A stretch of DNA of 64,000 nucleotides from contig CAWEOP010000001.1 in the NCBI GenBank assembly GCA_963810755.1, positions 62,001 to 126,000 of the forward strand, given 5' to 3'. The notes below the pieces were generated by a model, which was given only the letters and a program-made list of their open reading frames with translations, was not told the DNA's origin and searched no databases. Below are positions 20,613 through 29,490 of this stretch, piece after piece (position 1 is the stretch's first letter; every line of letters begins with the position of its first letter). The position numbers and the translations under genes were made by a program. Origin of the DNA: FEN-1219 sp963810755. Lineage in GTDB: Bacteria; Pseudomonadota; Gammaproteobacteria; Steroidobacterales; Rariloculaceae.

Positions 20613-20628
20613 GTCGATTCGAATCGAC
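20613..20628. promoter_or_regulatory. Perfect 16-bp palindrome in a divergent promoter region
   Basis: GTCGATTCGAATCGAC is fully self-complementary and sits in the 227-239 bp gap between the divergent DUF4010 gene and the TonB-dependent receptor. A short inverted repeat CCGTT-AAC-AACGG lies just upstream. It could be an operator for a dimeric regulator of either gene; no adjacent regulator gene points to a candidate. Confidence 0.45.
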
Positions 20629-20802
20629 CGCTCGTGCTCCTGTTCGCCTCGAGGCCCTTGTTGCTCGCGGGGGTCACCCAGCGTTAAAGATAACCGTAAA
20701 TAACGCGAACCATCCGAGCTCGCTCTGTACGATGCGCGCTGCGTTTCGCCCAGGACGGGCCGCGCGCTGCGCGAATAACCCGATAAGCGGATGAAGGATC
20801 CT

Positions 20803-22719
20803 ATGACGAAAGGGAAACAGCCAACGGCCGCGGTAAGCGCATTCGTCATCGGTGCCGTGTGCACGGCTTTGACAGCGTTGCCGAACGTCGGCCACGCCCA
20901 GTCGACGGCCCAGGCGCGTCCCGAGGAGATCGTCGTTACGTCGAGCCTCATACCCACGCCGCGCCGACAGATCGGCACCGCCGTGTCGGTGATTCAAGGA
21001 ACCGACATCGAGCTGCGCGGCTACGACGGCCTCGCGGACTTGCTGCGTACTCAGACGGGAATCGGAGTCAGCAACAGCGGAGGACCCGGGAAATCGACTG
21101 CGCTGCGGATTCGCGGGGAGGAAGGCTATCGAACGATGCTGATGATCGACGGCGTCAAGGCGGTGGACCCGAGCGCGCCGCAGGTAGCACCGGCCTTCGA
21201 TAGCCTCCTCGCGACCGGCGATATGGAACGCGTAGAGGTCTTGCGCGGACCGCAAGGGTTCATGTACGGAGCCGACGCGGGCGGCGTGGTCAGCATCATC
21301 ACGGGTAAGGGGGCGGACGGTTTCGGCGGCGGGCTCGGTGTCGAGGGTGGCGAGTTCGCCACGCGAAAGCTCTCGGGCAGTCTGTCCGGAGGCAACGACA
21401 CCGGAGACTTCTATTTCTCGGCGACCGATCTTCGAACCGATGGGTTCAACGCGACGACGGCCGACACGGTGCTGCGTGACGATGACGGTGCTGACAACAC
21501 GACGCTACACGCGAAGCTCGGCTGGAACGTTTCGGAGGGCTTGCGGCTGCAGCTAGTCGCGCGCGACATCGATGCGTCGAGCATGTACGACAGCTGCTAT
21601 GAGCCGATTACATTCGCGGGGCCCCTACACGATTGCGTCGCGACCACGGAGCAGACCACCTACAAGGTATCAGCAGAGCATCACAGCGGAGGTTTCACCA
21701 ACGCGTTCGGTTACAGCGACGTCGACATCGCGCGGGATAGCCTGACGCAGGGCGTGAGCGCGTTTGCGACTAAAGGGGGCATAAGCCGCTTCGAGTACAC
21801 GGGCAGCTACGAAGCATCGGCTGCCACGACGCTCGTCTATGGGCTCGATCTGGAGGACGAGGAGGTCACTTCGGACGGCGACAAGCTCGATCGAAGCCAG
21901 GACGGCTACTACGTCGAGTATCAGGGCAGCTTCAACGATAGTTTCTTTTTGACGGCCGGCGCGCGCTACGACGACAACGACGACTTCGGCACCCACACGA
22001 GCGCCCGAGTGAGCGGTGCCTACGTTCAGGAGCTTGGTGGCGGCAACTCGCTGAAATATCGCGCGAGCGTCGGCACCGGCTTCAGGGCGCCGAGCCTGTT
22101 CGAGGTCTCGTATAACGAGCGGCCGTTCGGCGTGCTGCCCGCTGCGGCCACCACCTCGTTGGAAGAGGAAACGAGCCAAGGCTACGACGTCGGCATCGAA
22201 TACAATTCCGCGAACGGATTGCACTTCGAGGTCACGTATTTCGATCAAGACATCGAAGACGCGATCGTATATTCGTTCGATTCGGTGACGTTCGACGACG
22301 GCTACCTGCAATCGCAAGGCACGAGCACGTCCAAGGGCGTTGAGCTCGGCGTCCGCGCGCCGATCGGCGAACGTTGGGCGTTCCTCGCCAACTGGACAAA
22401 CAACGATACGAAGACAGTGACGGGCCAGCCGCGGTTGAGTCGACCCGAGAACCTCGGCAACCTCGGCGTCGAATTCGCGTCGATGAACGATGCGTTCCGG
22501 TTTGTCGCCAATTACCGGCTATCGCAAGACGCGATTGATTTCGGCGGAGTCCCACTCGACGATTACGAGTTGCTGGACCTATCGGCGGCGTACTCGTTCA
22601 ACAAGACGTTCGAGCTGTATGGTCGTGTTCAGAACGCTACCGACGAAGAGTACCGGGAAGCGACCGGCTACAACACGGCCGGGCGCGAAGCATACGCCGG
22701 CGTCAGATTGCGCTTCTAA
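20803..22719 (+). CDS. TonB-dependent receptor, BtuB-like
   Basis: An outer-membrane receptor of about 638 aa. AAGGA lies 4 bp before ATG 20803; ATG 20791 would add four residues. The signal peptide ends near GHAQS. A TonB-box-like EEIVVTSS follows, then a plug domain (IRGEEGYRTMLMIDGVK; RVEVLRGPQGFMYGADA) and a 22-strand-type barrel ending in RLRF with the terminal Phe expected of barrel proteins. Length and plug resemble vitamin B12 receptors, and a cobalamin riboswitch lies upstream beyond the antisense DUF4010 gene. The ligand is probably a corrinoid, inferred from both facts. Confidence 0.88.
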   Translation: MTKGKQPTAAVSAFVIGAVCTALTALPNVGHAQSTAQARPEEIVVTSSLIPTPRRQIGTAVSVIQGTDIELRGYDGLADLLRTQTGIGVSNSGGPGKSTALRIRGEEGYRTMLMIDGVKAVDPSAPQVAPAFDSLLATGDMERVEVLRGPQGFMYGADAGGVVSIITGKGADGFGGGLGVEGGEFATRKLSGSLSGGNDTGDFYFSATDLRTDGFNATTADTVLRDDDGADNTTLHAKLGWNVSEGLRLQLVARDIDASSMYDSCYEPITFAGPLHDCVATTEQTTYKVSAEHHSGGFTNAFGYSDVDIARDSLTQGVSAFATKGGISRFEYTGSYEASAATTLVYGLDLEDEEVTSDGDKLDRSQDGYYVEYQGSFNDSFFLTAGARYDDNDDFGTHTSARVSGAYVQELGGGNSLKYRASVGTGFRAPSLFEVSYNERPFGVLPAAATTSLEEETSQGYDVGIEYNSANGLHFEVTYFDQDIEDAIVYSFDSVTFDDGYLQSQGTSTSKGVELGVRAPIGERWAFLANWTNNDTKTVTGQPRLSRPENLGNLGVEFASMNDAFRFVANYRLSQDAIDFGGVPLDDYELLDLSAAYSFNKTFELYGRVQNATDEEYREATGYNTAGREAYAGVRLRF

Positions 22720-22797
22720 GGCGACGAACGGCTGCCATTCGCTTCGTCAGGACCTAACGCGACCTTCCGCGCGGCGTTGTTCTAGTGTTCGACTGGT

Positions 22798-22911
22798 GAC
22801 CACCGGCCAGCGTGTCGCAGCTCCCGGCTCCCCCCGGGGCTCGACGCCTGACCGGTGGTCCCCTTCTGAGGGAGGGCTCGCGCGCTGGCGGCGGCAGCGC
22901 CGCGCGCGAGC
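22798..22911. repeat. Two hairpins downstream of the receptor gene
   Basis: GACCACCGGCCAG (22798-22810) pairs with CTGACCGGTGGTC (22848-22860) with one mismatch. A second stem, GCTCGCGCG (22876-22884) with CGCGCGAGC (22903-22911), has a smaller CTG/CAG stem inside. There is no T-run, so they are not classic terminators. They fill the gap between the receptor and the cobN-like remnant. Confidence 0.6.
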
Positions 22912-22939
22912 GCGACGAGCTCGGCCGGTAGCGACGCGG

Positions 22940-23137
22940 GATTGGCCGCGCATCGCGGTGATCGAGATGATGCGTAAAAGCCATTGGCAAGACCGACGGG
23001 GAAACCCTTAAGACCTGCTCACGGAGTACATCGCGAGCGCGAACCAACACGGCGTGGACTGCTCCGAAAACACCTGCGGCAATCCGCGCCTGCTAGAGTA
23101 CGTGGCGCAGAAGGGTGCAGAACGTCGACGAGGCTGA
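22940..23137 (+). pseudogene. Probable 3' remnant of a CobN-type cobaltochelatase gene
   Basis: One frame reads IAVIEMMRKSHWQDRRGNP, an in-frame TAA at 23009, then DLLTEYIASANQHGVDCSEN and TCGNPRLLEYVAQKG before a stop at 23135-23137. The pattern of aromatic-rich helix, about 20 residues, G-x-x-C then T-C-G-N-P-x-L-x-x-Y matches what I recall of the extreme C-terminus of CobN proteins. There is no start codon or upstream body, so the remaining 1,000 or more residues are missing. Its position directly after a BtuB-like receptor is where cobN often lies. The assignment rests on memory and needs a database search. Confidence 0.45.
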
Positions 23138-23152
23138 GCTCCAGCGCTATTG

Positions 23153-24395
23153 ATGCAGTACGTGAACGAGACGAAGAGCGATGAGGCCGCGAGCGACGAA
23201 CAGTCCGCGTCGCCCAGCGACCGTTCGGAGCGCGGCGCACCACGGGCAGGTCTCGCGGTGCTCGCGGTGCTCGCGGTGTTCGCGCTCAGTGCGTGCGACG
23301 CGCCGCGGCAAATCAGCGATAGCGGTTTCGGCGCGTACGAAGTGAGCGTGGCGACTCGCGCGGACGGCTTCGCGGTCGCGTGGTACGACACGCGCGACGG
23401 CAACGCCGAGGTCTACGTTCGCTACCTCGACGACGCGGGGCGCCCGGTCGGCTCAGACCATCGGCTTACGAGCACGGGCGATCAGTCCTACGAACCCGAG
23501 ATCGCGGCGCTTGCCGACGGCATCGCGATCGCGTGGTACGAGAAGACCGAGAATGATGCGCTGCATGCGCACCTTGGCGTCTGGAGCGCCGACCTCGAGC
23601 CCCGCTGGTCGATCGCGCTCGGCGACCCCGACGGGCAGAGCCGCAATCCCGTCGTCCGCGCGGGCGCCGACGGTCTGTTCGCCGCCTGGATCGAGCGTGT
23701 CCCGTCGGGCCAAGAGGAGGTGCGGGCCGCGTGGTTTGGCTTCGATGGCTGCGCCGCGCGGCATGCCGATCGTCGTGGGCCGCGTGGGCGACATGACTTG
23801 GAACCTGAACGCCGCGCTCGGCCCGCACGACACGCCGTTCGTGGTGTACGACGCGCGCGTCGACACCGACGCGGCGGAACTGTATCTCGCGGAAATCGCG
23901 TCAGACCACGCGAAGCTCACTCGCCTGACGGCCGACGATGGGTTCGCTTCGACGTTCCCCGACGTAGCAATTGCGGGATCGCAGTTCGCGATCACGTGGT
24001 TCGATGAGCGCGACGGCAACGAAGAGGTGTATCTCGCGCAGGGATTCTTGAAGGTGGATATGCGCGCGGAGACGTTCGATCAGGCGCGGCGCGTGACGAG
24101 CACCCCGGGGCACTCGATCGGCGCCTACGTCGCCTGGAACCACGCGCGCGTCGGCCTCGCGTGGTCCGACGATACCGTCGGCGCGCACGAGGTCTACTTC
24201 CAGTCGTTCGCGGAGAGCGGCGCGCCGCTCGGCGAAGCGCGGCGGATCACGACGAACCCGACGGGCTCGCTGATTCCGGCGATCAAATCGTGGCGCAATG
24301 GGTTCGCGCTCGCATGGACGGAGGTGACCCTCAACAGCGAAGACATACACGACCCGAACACGCGCGCCGAGGTGATGTTCTCACTGGCCCCATAG
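23153..24395 (+). pseudogene. Sialidase-like beta-propeller lipoprotein, one frameshift
   Basis: The frame opens with a polar leader and then a hydrophobic segment ending LSAC, a lipobox; ATG 23153 is the first start, although the leader is long for a lipoprotein. The body has repeated blades: FAVAWYDTRDGNAEVY, FAITWFDERDGNEEVY and VGLAWSDDTVGAHEVY. These resemble Asp-box/sialidase-type propeller repeats. Near base 23750 (GATGGCTGCGCCG) one extra base shifts the frame; reading APRGMPIVVGRVG in the next frame restores about 413 aa. Probably an outer-membrane lipoprotein binding or acting on glycans; the activity is unproven. Confidence 0.7.
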
Positions 24396-24526
24396 CCGCA
24401 GCCATCATGCGAGAGCCCGGCTACGATGCGCGAGTTTTCTAACGGTTAATTAACTTGCCGGGCGCCGCGTGCGCGATTTACGGTGCTCGGCCCGTCTCAC
24501 AAACGACAAGATCGAGGGGATCTGCG

Positions 24527-25684
24527 ATGGAACTACCTGAGCGCGCAAAGCGCGTCGCAGCGCTCGCGAACGAGCATGCTGACTACGGGGACAAGAACGG
24601 CCGTCTTGCGCAGCCCGTCGTCGACGCGCTGCATGATGAGGGCCTGTTCGGGATGTGGACGCCGAAGTCGCTCAAGGGCGGCGCCGAGCTCGACCCCTTG
24701 AGCTCGCTCCAGGTAATCGAAAACGTCGCTTACGGAGACCCTTCCGCGGGTTGGGTGCTGATGGCCGCTGCGCTCGCGATCGGCACGGGCGGGGCGTACC
24801 TCGACGACGCGGCCGTGAAGCAGCTATTCGGCGGAACGCGCTTGCCCGTGATCGCGGGGCAAGGCACGCGCCCCGGCACCGCGATTCCCGAGAAAGGCGG
24901 CTTTCGGCTCAGTGGCTCGTGGAGCTTCGCGTCCGGCATCAAGCACGGCACGCATATCCATACGCTCGGTTTGATCCAGGGCACGAACGAGGCGCGGATT
25001 TTCGTGCTGCCCGTGGAGCAAGCGACGCTGCTCGAGAACTCGTGGGACGTGATGGGCCTGCGCGCGACGGGGAGCATCGACTACAAGATCGACGGCGCGC
25101 TCGTGCCGGAGGCTTACACGCACGGCGCGCTCACCGAGACGCCGAAGCGCGGCGGCGCGCTCTATACGCTCGGCATCGTCGGCTTCGCGTGCATGTGCCA
25201 TTCGGGTTGGGCGTGCGGCATCGGCCGGAGGCTGCTCGACGAGCTCGCGGCGAACGTGCGCGCGCGCGGCGGGCGCGCGGGAACGCAGAGCACGAGCGAG
25301 AGCTTCCTCGAGCAATACGCGCAGGCCGAGGGCACGTATCGCGCCGCGCGCGCGCTCGTATACGAGACATGGCGCGACGTCTGGAGTACGGTCGAGCGCG
25401 GCGACAAGGCGACGGCACGGCAGCACGCGTTGCTCCGTCTTGCGATGGCGCACGTGACGTGGGCCGCGCACGACGTGGCGGCGTTCGTCTACAAATCCGC
25501 GGGCACGACGGGCCTGCGCGCGGGCACGATCCAGCGCCTGTTCCGCGACATGCATGCGGGAACACAGCACCTCGTGGCCTCGCCGCCCGTGTTCAGGGCG
25601 ATCGGCCGGCAGCTCGCGGGCCTCGCCGAGGGGCAGAGCTGGCGGTTCCTCGAGCTCGTGGAACCCAAGCCTCCTCTCGTGTGA
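24527..25684 (+). CDS. Acyl-CoA dehydrogenase-like flavoprotein (hydroxylase type)
   Basis: A 385-aa protein starting at ATG 24527 with GAGGGG upstream. It follows the acyl-CoA dehydrogenase layout: alpha domain (AALANEHADYGDKNGRLAQP), beta domain with GSWSFASGIKHG and WDVMGLRATGS, and a C-terminal helical domain with IQRLFRDMHAGTQH. The GLRATGS and RDMHAGTQH segments are typical of the flavin-dependent monooxygenase/HsaA-like branch rather than true acyl-CoA dehydrogenases. It may act with a separate flavin reductase, none of which adjoins it. Cytoplasmic; the substrate is perhaps an aromatic or steroid-type compound. Confidence 0.87.
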   Translation: MELPERAKRVAALANEHADYGDKNGRLAQPVVDALHDEGLFGMWTPKSLKGGAELDPLSSLQVIENVAYGDPSAGWVLMAAALAIGTGGAYLDDAAVKQLFGGTRLPVIAGQGTRPGTAIPEKGGFRLSGSWSFASGIKHGTHIHTLGLIQGTNEARIFVLPVEQATLLENSWDVMGLRATGSIDYKIDGALVPEAYTHGALTETPKRGGALYTLGIVGFACMCHSGWACGIGRRLLDELAANVRARGGRAGTQSTSESFLEQYAQAEGTYRAARALVYETWRDVWSTVERGDKATARQHALLRLAMAHVTWAAHDVAAFVYKSAGTTGLRAGTIQRLFRDMHAGTQHLVASPPVFRAIGRQLAGLAEGQSWRFLELVEPKPPLV

Positions 25685-25691
25685 GACGCGC

Positions 25692-25943
25692 GTGATCTGG
25701 GTGCTCGAAGCGAAGGCTCTTCCCAACTACCAACTGCGGCTGCGATTCTCCGACGGCAGCCGCGGGTGTGTTGATCTAAAAGAGCTCGTATTCTCGGATG
25801 CGCGGCCGATCGTCGCAGCCCTGCGGGATCCCGAGGTCTTCGCGGCAATCAGCGTGGAAGCGGACACGGTTGTGTGGGCCAACGGCTTCGATTTGGCGCC
25901 CGAATACCTGCACACCCACTCTCGCTCCGAGGCCATCGCGTAG
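25692..25943 (+). CDS. DUF2442 domain protein
   Basis: An 83-aa protein from GTG 25692, 7 bp after the flavoprotein stop. The sequence runs from LEAKALPNYQLRLRFSDGS through DLKELVF to a conserved end WANGFDLAPEYLH, the DUF2442 pattern. Such small proteins often sit beside DUF4160 genes and have been suggested as antitoxin-like, but no DUF4160 partner is present here. A longer open frame to 25554 lies inside the flavoprotein gene and is rejected. Confidence 0.8.
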   Translation: MIWVLEAKALPNYQLRLRFSDGSRGCVDLKELVFSDARPIVAALRDPEVFAAISVEADTVVWANGFDLAPEYLHTHSRSEAIA

Positions 25944-25978
25944 CGGTCTAGTCGTGTTTGCCGACGTCCGGCGGACGC

Positions 25979-26560
25979 TCAGGGCGCTCGGCGGAAGCGC
26001 ATCACGAAGCGATCCGTCCGGCCATGCACTGTGTCGTCGAACACGCTCTTCGTGTGGTCGTCCGCGGGATTGCGCAATAGATCGCTTTGCTCATCGAGCT
26101 CGAAGTCCGCTGCTCGGAAGTCGCGGAGCACGACGTCGGGATCGATCCGATGCGTCGCCATCGCGGACGTCCGCGGGTCCGCGCCCGCCGCCGCGGAATG
26201 ATCGATCACGCCGATCACGCCGCCCGGCGCGAGCGCGTCGCGCAGCGATCGCAGCAGCGCTTGCTGGTCGACCGGCCCCCAGTCGACTTTCGGGTCGTAC
26301 CAATACGTGTCGTGATAGACCATCGACATCAGCACGGCGTCCAAGCTGCCGTTCGGTAGCGCGATGCCGTTGTGCGGCACGAACAGTTGCTCGACGTTCG
26401 GCAGCCGATCGCCTCCGTAGCGCCGCTCGAAGGCCTCGGCCTTGAGCGCCGCGCGCGCGCCCGGGTGGTTGTGCGCAATCACGTGCCCGGTAGACCCGAC
26501 GACGCGCGCGAGCAGCTCGGCGTAGTAGCCCGTAGCGGCGTTCATGTCGAGCACGCGCAT
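25979..26560 (-). CDS. Class I SAM-dependent methyltransferase, N-terminus uncertain
   Basis: The 193 residues from ATG 26560 begin directly at motif I (MRVLDMNAATGYYAE), followed by DAVLMSMVYHDTYW and a post-I strand GGVIGVIDHSAAAG, so the SAM-binding Rossmann core is clear. The helix that normally precedes motif I is readable upstream in the same frame (ARLAEDFERDPSSKPAEVLE, about 26565-26640) but has no ATG, GTG or TTG. The true start may be a CTG or be hidden by a frameshift. The upstream gene on the same strand ends at 26647. Confidence 0.85.
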   Translation of the reverse strand: MRVLDMNAATGYYAELLARVVGSTGHVIAHNHPGARAALKAEAFERRYGGDRLPNVEQLFVPHNGIALPNGSLDAVLMSMVYHDTYWYDPKVDWGPVDQQALLRSLRDALAPGGVIGVIDHSAAAGADPRTSAMATHRIDPDVVLRDFRAADFELDEQSDLLRNPADDHTKSVFDDTVHGRTDRFVMRFRRAP

Positions 26561-26646
26561 GCCCGGTGCGATCCCGAGGAACTCGAGGACCTCGGCCGGC
26601 TTGCTGCTCGGGTCGCGCTCGAAATCCTCCGCGAGCCGGGCTCGGC

Positions 26647-27054
26647 TCAGAGAACGCCGTCCGGCCGCTCACCGAGCGTCTTGCCGTCGGGCAGCTTGAT
26701 CGACACGTACTGGCCGCCCTTCTCGTCGTTGCGCAACGGGTAGACGGTGATCGACACCTTGTCGCCCGGCTTGATCGTCGTCGACTTCCAGCCGGCGCGC
26801 GCGAGCAAGCTCGCGGGGTTCATCTCGATACCCCAGTTGCCGACGACGCCTTTCTCGTCCTTCACGTCGAGGTGGATCCACGAATGCGGGCTGCTCCACT
26901 TGAACTCGGTGACGACGCCCTCGACGGTGATCTGGTGTGTGCGGTCGAAGATGATCGGCGAGTGATGTGCGAGCGTGGCGCCCGCGTACAGCATGAGCAT
27001 CGCGCCGGAACTCAGCGCGAGTGTCGCGAGCGATGCGGAAAACAGTTTTCGCAT
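26647..27054 (-). CDS. DUF6152 family exported protein (pair 1)
   Basis: A 135-aa protein with a signal peptide ending near TLA, then the family start HHSPIIFDRT. It continues with VEGVVTEFKWSSPHSWIHLD, NWGIEMNPASLLARAGW, IKPGDKVSITVYPLR and LPDGKTL, all characteristic of DUF6152. The mature protein begins with two His, suggesting possible metal binding at the new N-terminus, but no function is known. It lies 14 bp behind its partner gene on the same strand. It is one of five such genes in the window. Confidence 0.92.
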   Translation of the reverse strand: MRKLFSASLATLALSSGAMLMLYAGATLAHHSPIIFDRTHQITVEGVVTEFKWSSPHSWIHLDVKDEKGVVGNWGIEMNPASLLARAGWKSTTIKPGDKVSITVYPLRNDEKGGQYVSIKLPDGKTLGERPDGVL

Positions 27055-27068
27055 GACGTGTTCTCCGC

Positions 27069-27878
27069 TCAGCGGATCAGAGACTCGGACGACGTCGCGG
27101 GCAGGTTCTCGTTCAAGTCGGGCGTGCACTCGACCTCCGCGATGTCGGCGTCGTGCAGGCGATTGAAGCGTTTCGTCATCACCCAATCGCCTTTCCAGCT
27201 CTTCGGGTCCGTCATGGTGTACTCGATCTGCAGCGTCTCGCCGTTCTCGATGAGCTGCATGCGCTCGACGATGTGCAGTTGATCGCTCGCGGGGATGCTC
27301 GCGCCGCCCTGGTCCATCCAATGATGATGGCCGGGGAAGTACTTCGTGTCGACGACGAGCGCGTTGCCATCCCACCGGCCGATCGATTCGCCGTTGAAGC
27401 TCGCGACGACGATCTCGGGATCGGAGTGCGCGCGTCCGTCGAGATAGATGATCCTCAAGCTGTTCATGAACCCGCTGATCATGTAGATCGCGGTCGGCTT
27501 CTGGAGAACCGCGATCGGCCAGACGCGCGTCATGATCAGCGGCATGCCGGCCGGCCAGCATTGGCCGATGTCGTCGCGGTAGAGCTTGTTTTCGGCGAGC
27601 GCCTTCGCTCCCGCGTCGTAGTGCTTCTGCGCCTCGGGCGTCAGCTCGAACTTCTCGGGGACGAATTTCCACGACTGCGGGCCGCGCAGCTCGTGCTGCC
27701 ACGTGCCAGTGAGGTCGAACGGCGCGGGCTTCTGCTTTGCGAAGTTCTCGGGCGTCAGCGCCCCGAGCGGCGCGGCCGCATCCGTGGCCTGCGCGTGAGC
27801 CGCGAGGCCGATCATCGACAGGAACAAGGCGGCGGCAGTCCGGGCGGCCGCGTGCCTCCGCAGCGACGAATGGTTCAT
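27069..27878 (-). CDS. Exported DUF6152-partner protein (pair 1)
   Basis: A 269-aa protein from ATG 27878 (GGGGGAA upstream) with a signal peptide ending AHAQA. I cannot name the family, but it recurs five times here. Shared features are an early Cys-Pro motif (GQCWPAGMP), RIIYLDGRAHSDPE, NGESIGRWDGNALVVDT, QLHIVERMQLIENG and a late Cys in EVECTPDLNE. The two conserved Cys could form a disulfide, which fits export to the periplasm. It is transcribed before the DUF6152 gene. A much longer open frame to 28181 has no supported upstream start. Confidence 0.85.
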   Translation of the reverse strand: MNHSSLRRHAAARTAAALFLSMIGLAAHAQATDAAAPLGALTPENFAKQKPAPFDLTGTWQHELRGPQSWKFVPEKFELTPEAQKHYDAGAKALAENKLYRDDIGQCWPAGMPLIMTRVWPIAVLQKPTAIYMISGFMNSLRIIYLDGRAHSDPEIVVASFNGESIGRWDGNALVVDTKYFPGHHHWMDQGGASIPASDQLHIVERMQLIENGETLQIEYTMTDPKSWKGDWVMTKRFNRLHDADIAEVECTPDLNENLPATSSESLIR

Positions 27879-28144
27879 TGGTTCCCCCTGAGCCGAAAGC
27901 CCGTTCACTTTACCACTGCGCCGCGCGGCGGGCGCCGTGCGGACACGACGGGCATCGTGCGGAACGCTGTAGTATCCTTTTCGCACACCGAATCGACCGC
28001 TTCGTAAACCCTTCCGACACCGGTCCGGGCGCAGCAAAAAAAGACGCTTCGGGCGGCGAAGAGATCTGAACGACGGCCCGCGGCTTTGTCTAAGCCAATT
28101 GCCGCGGTCGGTGCGGTGTGAGTCCAGGGGCTTCGGAGGATTGG

Positions 28145-28948
28145 ATGGCCGTCTATCAAAATTACTTGCGTGATCGAGCATCGAAGCTCGTCATCCTCGC
28201 GATCATCGCGCTCATCATTCAAGTCATCTACACCGCGTACGTGCGGCCGACCGCCGAAGCGTGGCGTTCCGAGCAACGTGCGATCGCGGCCCGGACGCCG
28301 GGCTACAGCCCGGCGCGCTCCATCTGGGTGATCATTCAGGATCCCGAGCAGGAAGCGACCATCATCGTCGCGATCTGGTCGATGATCCTGTCGGTCATGC
28401 GCTTCCGCGAGCTCAAGGCACAACGCGCCCTGCTCAGCGAGGGCTACATGCAGCAGGCGCCGGGCGTCGTGATCTTGCCGAGCGACGCGCGCGAGTATCT
28501 GCGTACCTTCGAGAGTCTGCCGCCGGCGAAGCGCGATTCGGTGCTGCCGCGCGTGCTGGCAGCGGCGCTCAAACGCTTTAGCGCCACGGGCAACGTGCAG
28601 GATGCATCGCAAACCGTGCACAACGTCTGCGAGAGCGAGAACAACCGTTTGGACGCGGAGCTCGCGATCTTGCGCTTCAGCGTGTGGGTGACGCCCGCGC
28701 TCGGGTTCGTCGGAACCGTCCGCGGTATCGGCTTGGCGCTGCAGGGCGCGGAGCTCGCCGTGAAGGGCGACACCGGTGCCGTCACGAGCGGCCTCGGCGT
28801 GTCGTTCAATTCGACGTTGGTCGCACTCACGCTGAGCATCTTGCTGATGTACACGCTGCACGAGATCCAGCTCGCTCAGGAGCGGCTCGTGCTCGACGCC
28901 GAGAACTACGCCGACGAGGAGCTGATCAGCCGCTTGCACAGCGTTTGA
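28145..28948 (+). CDS. MotA/TolQ/ExbB-type proton channel protein
   Basis: ATG 28145 has GGAGG 5 bp upstream. The 267-aa product has an N-terminal helix (KLVILAIIALIIQVIYTAYV), a second near 70-85, and the diagnostic TolQ/MotA pair WVTPALGFVGTVRGIGLAL and FNSTLVALTLSILLMYTLHE. It should form the multi-helix half of a proton- or ion-driven stator. The next same-strand stator genes (30839 and 31640) are separated from it by a DUF6152 pair and a SnoaL-like gene. No flagellar, tol or ton genes adjoin, so its partner system is unknown. Confidence 0.87.
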   Translation: MAVYQNYLRDRASKLVILAIIALIIQVIYTAYVRPTAEAWRSEQRAIAARTPGYSPARSIWVIIQDPEQEATIIVAIWSMILSVMRFRELKAQRALLSEGYMQQAPGVVILPSDAREYLRTFESLPPAKRDSVLPRVLAAALKRFSATGNVQDASQTVHNVCESENNRLDAELAILRFSVWVTPALGFVGTVRGIGLALQGAELAVKGDTGAVTSGLGVSFNSTLVALTLSILLMYTLHEIQLAQERLVLDAENYADEELISRLHSV

Positions 28949-28989
28949 TTTCGAGCGGCGCGACGCCGCGTGTTTCTGAGGGGGAACAC

Positions 28990-29412
28990 ATGACCGTTTC
29001 ACGGGCCGACCGGCTAGCGCTCGCGCTTCTCGCCGTTGCGGCGTTCGCGGCGTCGAGCGCCGTGAACGCGCACCACTCGTTCGCGATGTTCGACAACGAG
29101 AATCAGATCAAGCTCAAGGGCACCGTCACGGACTTCCAATGGACCAACCCGCACGTCTACATCGAGGTCGACGCCTCGAACGTGTACGCGGACGACAAGG
29201 CCGTGAAGAATTGGACGATCGAGTGCGCGAACCCGGGAATCCTCAATCGCATCGGTTGGAAGTTCAACATGGTCAAGGCGGGTGACGAGGTCACTCTGAT
29301 CGTCGCCCCGCTTCGCAGCGGCGAGCCCGGTGCGCTGCTGAAACAGATCACGTTGCCCGACGGCAAGGTGTTCGCGAACGGCGGTCCCGCCGGCCCCGCG
29401 AACATCCAGTAG
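28990..29412 (+). CDS. DUF6152 family exported protein (pair 2)
   Basis: A 140-aa protein from ATG 28990 with GGGGAAC upstream. The signal peptide ends at VNA and the mature end is HHSFAMFDNENQIKLKGTV, then DFQWTNPHVYIEVD, NWTIECANPGILNRIGW and LPDGKVFANGG. This is a clear DUF6152 member. Here the DUF6152 gene comes first and its partner second, opposite to pair 1. It starts 41 bp after the MotA/TolQ-like gene on the same strand, so it may share that transcript. Confidence 0.92.
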   Translation: MTVSRADRLALALLAVAAFAASSAVNAHHSFAMFDNENQIKLKGTVTDFQWTNPHVYIEVDASNVYADDKAVKNWTIECANPGILNRIGWKFNMVKAGDEVTLIVAPLRSGEPGALLKQITLPDGKVFANGGPAGPANIQ

Positions 29413-29490
29413 CGAGGTCGACGCCGATGCGACCGACGAATCCGACTGTGCCCGGGCCGAACCGCGGCACGCACGCGCCGGCCCCACGTC

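Noticed and set aside
22798..22911. Rho-independent terminator of the receptor gene
   Set aside because: Stems are strong but no T-run follows either one.
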